8,837 nt of DNA from the NCBI GenBank assembly GCA_902783515.1, contig CACZRK010000404.1, positions 1 to 8,837 on the forward strand. The letters are read 5' to 3'. Position 1 is the first letter of the stretch, and each line of letters starts with the position of its first letter. This stretch comes from an uncultured Coriobacteriaceae bacterium (GTDB taxonomy: Bacteria; Actinomycetota; Coriobacteriia; Coriobacteriales; UMGS124). The position numbers and the translations under genes are program-made. The notes beneath the pieces are model-generated. The model was not told where the DNA came from. It saw only the letters and a program-made list of their open reading frames with translations, and searched no databases. Of this stretch, positions 5,012 through 8,837 are shown piece after piece.

Positions 5012-6758
5012 ATGACTGAATCGCACCTCTCTTCGCGTCTCTCGCGTCGCGCTTTCGTTGCCGGCGCCACTGCGGCGGGCCTCGCCGCCGTCGCCGCCAG
5101 CACCGCGAGCGCAGCCGAGTCAGCGGCGAAGGACGGCAAGGCAGCCTCATCCGCAAGCTCCGACGGGGAGGTCAGTGTCGGCGCCCCCGTGGCGGGCTCT
5201 CCCTCATGGGCAGCGCCGTCCTGGGCGACCAAACCCGACCCCATCGCCGACAGCGAGATCGTGGAGACCATCCAGACTGAGGTCCTCGTCCTCGGCGCTG
5301 GCAACGCTGGCTGTGCCGCCGCCTGCTCTGCCGTCGAGAATGGCGCGAAGGTGCTCGTCTGTGAGAAGACCGACACCGTAAACGGCCGCGGCGGTGTCGT
5401 GGGCGCCTGCAACTCGCGTCTCAACGAGAGCCTCGGCTGCATGATCGAGCCCGTCGCGGCGCAGTATCGCTGGAACCGCACCTGCGGCAACCGCAACAAC
5501 GAGGCCCTCGTGACCATGTGGTTCAAGAACTCTGGCCCTGCCATGAACTGGCTGCTGGACAAGGCGGACCAGTACGGCGCAACCTACTCGATCTACGCCG
5601 GCTACGCTGCGAACGGCATCATCCCCGAAGAGCCCGACGCCCACATGTTCTCAGCGGGCGACTTTGCCATGCCCCCCCGAGGCCGGCTACTTCGTGCCGA
5701 CGGGCTTGCTCTATCAGAGCTCGCTCGACCAGGGCGTCCAGTACATGTTTGAGGCGCCGGCCGTGCAGCTGACCCAGGAGACGTCGGGTCGCGTGACGGG
5801 CGCCATCGTCAGTACCGCCGACGGCTACAAGAAGATCGTCGCGTCCAAGGCGACCATCCTGGCAACCGGCGACATCGCGGGCGACAAGGAGATGATGAAC
5901 TACTACTGCGAGCCGCGCATGCAGCGTCTCATCCGCTCTGACTACTACCCCGTGGGCATCAACACCGGCGATGGCCAGAAGATGGGCATGTGGGCGGGCG
6001 GTGTCATGCAGGACGGCCCGCTCCCCACTGCCCTGCACCCGCAGGCCTACAGCATGTTCCACGGCCCGTTCATGTTCATCAACAAGAACGGCAAGCGCTT
6101 CTTCAACGAAGCCAACTGGGTGCAGGCAAAGTCCCTTCAGATGCTGAACCAGCCCGACGCTGTCGCGTGGTCCATCTTTGACGCGGACTTCGGCGAGGAC
6201 ACCGCCGACTCTCTCAACTACGGTGGCGGCATGTTCTGGGATTCGATGAGCCGAACCGTAGAGACGCCCTTTGACCCACAGATGGTCATCGACGTCGTGG
6301 AGGGCGAGGTCAAGAAGGGCGAGGACGTGCTGGGCAACGCAACCGCCGTCACCGCCTGGAAGGCAGATACCCTTGAGGAGCTTGCCGACAAGATCGGGCT
6401 CGACGAGACCGCCAAGGCAAACTTCCTCGCCGAGGTCAAAAGGTACAACGAGATGTGCGACGCTGGAGAGGATACGGAGTTTGAGAAGGAGGCCCACTTC
6501 CTCTACCCGATCGTGAAGCCGCCGTTCTACGCGACGATGACGGGCCCGTGCCTGCTCGCCGTCGTCGGCGGCCTCAAGGTGAACACCGACCTCGCGGTCA
6601 TCGACGCCGAGGGCAACCCGATCGAGGGGCTGTACGCCATCGGCAATGCCTCCGGCGATCTGTACGCCATCGACTACCCGATCAACATGCCCGGCAACTC
6701 AAACGGCCGCTGCCTCACGTGGGGCTGGCTTGTCGGTAAGACGGTCGCCGCGCTCTAA
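5012..6758 (+). pseudogene. Second Tat-exported FAD-dependent oxidoreductase, split by a +1 frameshift at a C7 tract
   Basis: Two overlapping frames together encode one flavoprotein. Frame one (5012-5752) gives 246 residues with a Tat motif SRRAFV (11-16), probable cleavage after ASA (32-34), an Ala/Ser-rich linker (about 36-80), GAGNAG (95-100) and acidic E118. Homology stops after MPP at the seven C (5672-5678). The rest continues in the next frame to the TAA at 6756-6758. Dropping one C joins them into 581 residues, a normal family length. The downstream half has the remaining substrate domain and the C-terminal FAD segment, with AIGNASG at 542-548 and PGNSNGRCLTWG at 560-571. The usual HHTMGG reads LAVVGG (515-520), so the catalytic His is absent. 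There is no haem motif. Read literally, only a truncated exported N-terminal half is made. The unbroken coding quality of both halves points to a very recent mutation, a sequencing error, phase variation or programmed frameshifting. It probably responds to the upstream LuxR regulator. Substrate unknown. Confidence 0.87.
5669..5681 (+). other. C7 homopolymer frameshift site (ATG CCC CCC CGA G)
   Basis: In the initiating frame the site reads ATG-CCC-CCC-CGA, giving MPPR and then unrelated sequence to a TGA at 5750-5752. After one skipped C it reads ATG-CCC-CCC-GAG-GCC, giving MPPEAGYF and the rest of the flavoprotein. A proline tRNA on the second CCC could re-pair fully after slipping forward one base, and the next zero-frame codon, CGA, is typically read slowly in bacteria. 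Those features favour +1 slippage, but a homopolymer indel explains the sequence equally well. Confidence 0.8.
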
Positions 6759-6825
6759 CCACTCTAACGCGCGACGATGCACGGAGCATGTCATCACAAG
6801 GCATGCCGTCATGAGGCCCATTACG

Positions 6826-6872
6826 ACCGCCGCCCGGCCGCGTCTTTAGAGACGCTGGTCGGGCGGCGGTTT
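6826..6872 (+). terminator. Intrinsic terminator after reductase 2
   Basis: ACCGCCGCCCG (6826-6836) pairs perfectly with CGGGCGGCGGT (6860-6870). Inside it CGTCT (6841-6845) pairs with AGACG (6850-6854) around a TTAG loop, with further pairs between, for about 19 base pairs in total. A short T-run (6870-6872) follows on the plus strand, so the hairpin is oriented to end transcription of the plus-strand genes. It is 67 bases after the reductase 2 stop. On the minus strand no T-run follows, so termination of the convergent DUF2207 gene here is less certain. Confidence 0.75.
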
Positions 6873-6899
6873 CACTCAAGCCGACCTGTCGCCCACTGG

Positions 6900-6938
6900 T
6901 GCAACCCTGCGTGCAACCACGTGCTCTCGTGCGCAACC
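6900..6938. repeat. Three short GCAACC repeats
   Basis: GCAACC occurs at 6901-6906, 6913-6918 and 6933-6938. The first two copies are preceded by TG and the third by GTGC. They lie between the terminator and the end of the DUF2207 gene. The units are short and unevenly spaced (12 and 20 bases), so they may be chance or remnants. No function can be assigned. Confidence 0.3.
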
Positions 6939-7016
6939 GAATGCTACCTCGGCATGCATCGTCGCAGGCAAAGGGTACTACCCCAACCGGACGTGCCGAT
7001 GCCTCCGCGCAGCCCC

Positions 7017-8837
7017 CTACCGCGCTCCGCCACCGCCGCCTCCGAAGCCGCCGCCGCCGGAGAACCCACCGCCGCCGAAGCCGCCGCCCCAGCCGCCGCC
7101 GGAGAACCCGCCGGAGCCGCCGCTGCCGGAGGACATCGCGGTCTTGGCCAGCTCGCCGGCCGACAGGGTCTGCGCCTGCGAGATCGCCTCGCTCATCATG
7201 GCGTAGGGCGCGTTGAGCGACCCGTGGGGCATGTACCACCACATGAGCGGCGCGAGCTGCTCGTTGTTGTAGACCTCGGGCACGCTCGTTCTGAGCTGCT
7301 CGGCGACGCGGTCGGACACGCCCAGCACCACCGACATCACCAGCAGGCGGTCCCAGAGGATCACGTCGGTGGGGATGGCTTCCTTCAGGTTGGTGAAGTC
7401 ACGCAGCCAGTTGCGCAGCGCCTCCAGCTTCGCGTGCAGCTCGTTGGCGGCGCGCGTGTGACGCTCCATCTTCCTGCCGAACAGCAGCGCGAAGACGCCC
7501 GTCGCCACGAGCAGCAGCGAGCCCCACAGCGTGTCGTAGTCCATGGAGAGCAGGAACACCCCGCCGCCGATCGCGGCGATGATCGCGAGCACGCCGATGA
7601 CGGTGGAGCGCACGTGCCACAGCGCGCCAGCCGGCTCGTCAAAGGGATAGGCGCTTGACTGCGTGGACTCCTTCTCGACAGCATTCTCCCAGGCCTTGTA
7701 CCGGCCGCTGTACACCTCGGCGTCCCGCTTGGCGCACTCGGCGAACGCCGAGAAGAGGAACGCGTCGCCGTCATCAAAGACACTCTTGCCGAACTTCGCC
7801 GCGTCGGCGCGCAGCGCCCGCCGAGCCGTGCCGAACAGGAGCTTCATCGCCGCCTCGTCGATGGGACCGAGGGCGTCGTCCTTGTGCTCGGGGTTGCGCG
7901 AAAGGCGGTAGTCGTCCCGCAGCTTGCCGCGCTTGCCGGCCACCTGCACGCGCTCGAGCTTGATGACACCCTCGTCCGTCAGGCGCATGAGGGTGGCGGT
8001 CAGGTCCTCGTTCGTCACGTCGCCCCAGCGCCAGAGCCTGCCGAGCACCGCGGGGTGGTCGTCGCTGGGCACGTCGCGGAAGTACGTGTCGTCAAAGTCC
8101 GGCTTGTACTCGCGGCCGTGCCTTCGCCAGGCGCGGACCAGCACGACGACGATGACCACGGCCGCCGCGGCCATCGCGCCGTTGGCGAGCAGGCCGATCG
8201 CGCGGGCGCGGGCGCGCTGCGCGTTCGCCGCGTCAACCTCGGCCTGCATCTGCGCCAGGATCGCGTCGTACTTCGCCTGCGAGCTCGGGGTCATGTCGGA
8301 AAGCCAGCCCACGGGGAACAGCACGTTCACCGCCAGGTACTGTCCCGACTGCACGGTGGGCGCGTGGAAGGCGATCACGCCGTCGTCGCCCACGTCCACG
8401 GTGCCGTCCAGCGGGCCGTCCGCCCACGCCTGCACGACCGAGCCGCCGGTCGCGTCCGCGCCGTCGGGCACGGGCAGACGCACGGTGACGTCCACGTCCT
8501 GGCTCGTCTCGTCCCAGTCGGGCCCGACGGGCTTCCACAGCAGCTGGCCCGTGTCGGCCCAGGCCTGCGTGCCGCCCTCCACGACGTAGCTCAGGACGAG
8601 CGTGACCGCCTCGTCCTCCTTGTCAAAGTTCGCGATCACCCGCACCGCGTCCGAGGTCCGCTCCACCTCGTACGTGCCGGGCGTCTCGCGCGACGACGAC
8701 GCGTACGCGATCTCCGAGCCGTCCGCGTCGCGCTCCGTGACGCCCTCGACGGTGATGGCGTCCACGTTCTCGGTCGGCAGGTCCCAGTAGACCTGGTGGA
8801 AGTTCCCGTCAAAGTCAAAGGTGCGCGCCTCCTGGAC
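7017..8837 (-). CDS. DUF2207 family membrane protein, N-terminus beyond the window
   Basis: The frame is open to the right edge, giving 606 visible residues; the start and any signal peptide lie outside. The outermost residues, TFDFDGNFHQVYWDLP, match the extracytoplasmic beta-rich domain that opens DUF2207 proteins, and this domain runs to about visible residue 180. A transmembrane helix follows at about 213-235. Next comes a cytoplasmic region with a winged-helix-like segment (about 265-297, WGDVTNEDLTATLMRLTDEG). Two more hydrophobic helices lie at about 412-430 and 437-454. The protein ends in a Gly/Ser-rich tail (about 571-606) closing with GGGGGGAR, typical of the family. DUF2207 proteins are common in Actinobacteria and Firmicutes and have no settled function. 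An envelope-associated role is all the topology suggests. The gene is convergent with reductase 2 and shows no link to it. The in-frame GTG at 8765 is not the start, because conserved domain sequence continues upstream. Confidence 0.93.
   Translation of the reverse strand, partial: VQEARTFDFDGNFHQVYWDLPTENVDAITVEGVTERDADGSEIAYASSSRETPGTYEVERTSDAVRVIANFDKEDEAVTLVLSYVVEGGTQAWADTGQLLWKPVGPDWDETSQDVDVTVRLPVPDGADATGGSVVQAWADGPLDGTVDVGDDGVIAFHAPTVQSGQYLAVNVLFPVGWLSDMTPSSQAKYDAILAQMQAEVDAANAQRARARAIGLLANGAMAAAAVVIVVVLVRAWRRHGREYKPDFDDTYFRDVPSDDHPAVLGRLWRWGDVTNEDLTATLMRLTDEGVIKLERVQVAGKRGKLRDDYRLSRNPEHKDDALGPIDEAAMKLLFGTARRALRADAAKFGKSVFDDGDAFLFSAFAECAKRDAEVYSGRYKAWENAVEKESTQSSAYPFDEPAGALWHVRSTVIGVLAIIAAIGGGVFLLSMDYDTLWGSLLLVATGVFALLFGRKMERHTRAANELHAKLEALRNWLRDFTNLKEAIPTDVILWDRLLVMSVVLGVSDRVAEQLRTSVPEVYNNEQLAPLMWWYMPHGSLNAPYAMMSEAISQAQTLSAGELAKTAMSSGSGGSGGFSGGGWGGGFGGGGFSGGGGFGGGGGGAR

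Noticed and set aside
5664..6758. The downstream half of reductase 2 as an independent gene starting at TTG 5664
   Set aside because: There is no ribosome-binding site, the start falls inside the coding sequence of the first half, and the product would lack the FAD-binding N-terminus and export signal. It is the continuation of the split gene.
6777..7658. Plus-strand frame of 293 codons after the terminator
   Set aside because: It is mostly antisense to the DUF2207 gene, with Ala/Gly/Arg-rich shadow composition and no domain.
1..8837. CRISPR array, tRNA, rRNA, insertion sequence or prophage
   Set aside because: No regularly spaced repeats, tRNA-like cloverleaf, transposase or integrase motifs, or paired terminal repeats were seen on either strand.

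Overview
The window looks like chromosomal DNA from a high-GC anaerobic actinobacterium, most likely class Coriobacteriia (the Eggerthella/Slackia/Olsenella group). This is inferred from gene types, not from a database search. The signs are a strongly GC-biased third codon position, Tat-exported FAD-dependent reductases without haem domains, and a membrane regulator with about 12 predicted helices fused to a C-terminal LuxR helix-turn-helix. These types are all plentiful in that class. Genus and species cannot be fixed from the sequence alone.

Layout, left to right. (1) 16-1662, minus strand: an intact Tat-exported FAD-dependent oxidoreductase of the fumarate-reductase flavoprotein superfamily. 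(2) 1663-2066: a 404-base divergent intergenic region with structured leader elements for gene 1 and a palindrome that could be a LysR-type operator. (3) 2067-3233, plus strand: a LysR-type regulator with an unusual Gly/Arg-rich N-terminal extension. (4) 3292-4806, plus strand: a polytopic membrane LuxR-type regulator. (5) 5012-6758, plus strand: a second Tat-exported FAD oxidoreductase, split into two frames at a run of seven C. Removing one C restores a 581-residue protein. (6) 6826-6872: a long hairpin terminator closing the plus-strand genes. (7) 7017 to the right edge, minus strand: a DUF2207 membrane protein whose N-terminus lies outside the window.

Working model (inference): genes 1 to 5 form a two-reductase, two-regulator locus. 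The LysR protein sits divergent to reductase 1, the usual LysR arrangement, and the membrane LuxR protein lies directly upstream of reductase 2 on the same strand. Both flavoproteins would act outside the cytoplasmic membrane, taking electrons from a carrier encoded elsewhere and reducing organic acceptors. By eye, neither keeps the His and Arg residues that bind C4-dicarboxylates in true fumarate reductases, so their substrates are unknown. The DUF2207 gene is convergent, separated by the terminator, and probably unrelated.

The points most worth a second look are the C7 frameshift in reductase 2, the overlapping hairpins at the ribosome-binding site of reductase 1, and the 15-base direct repeat straddling the assigned LysR start.
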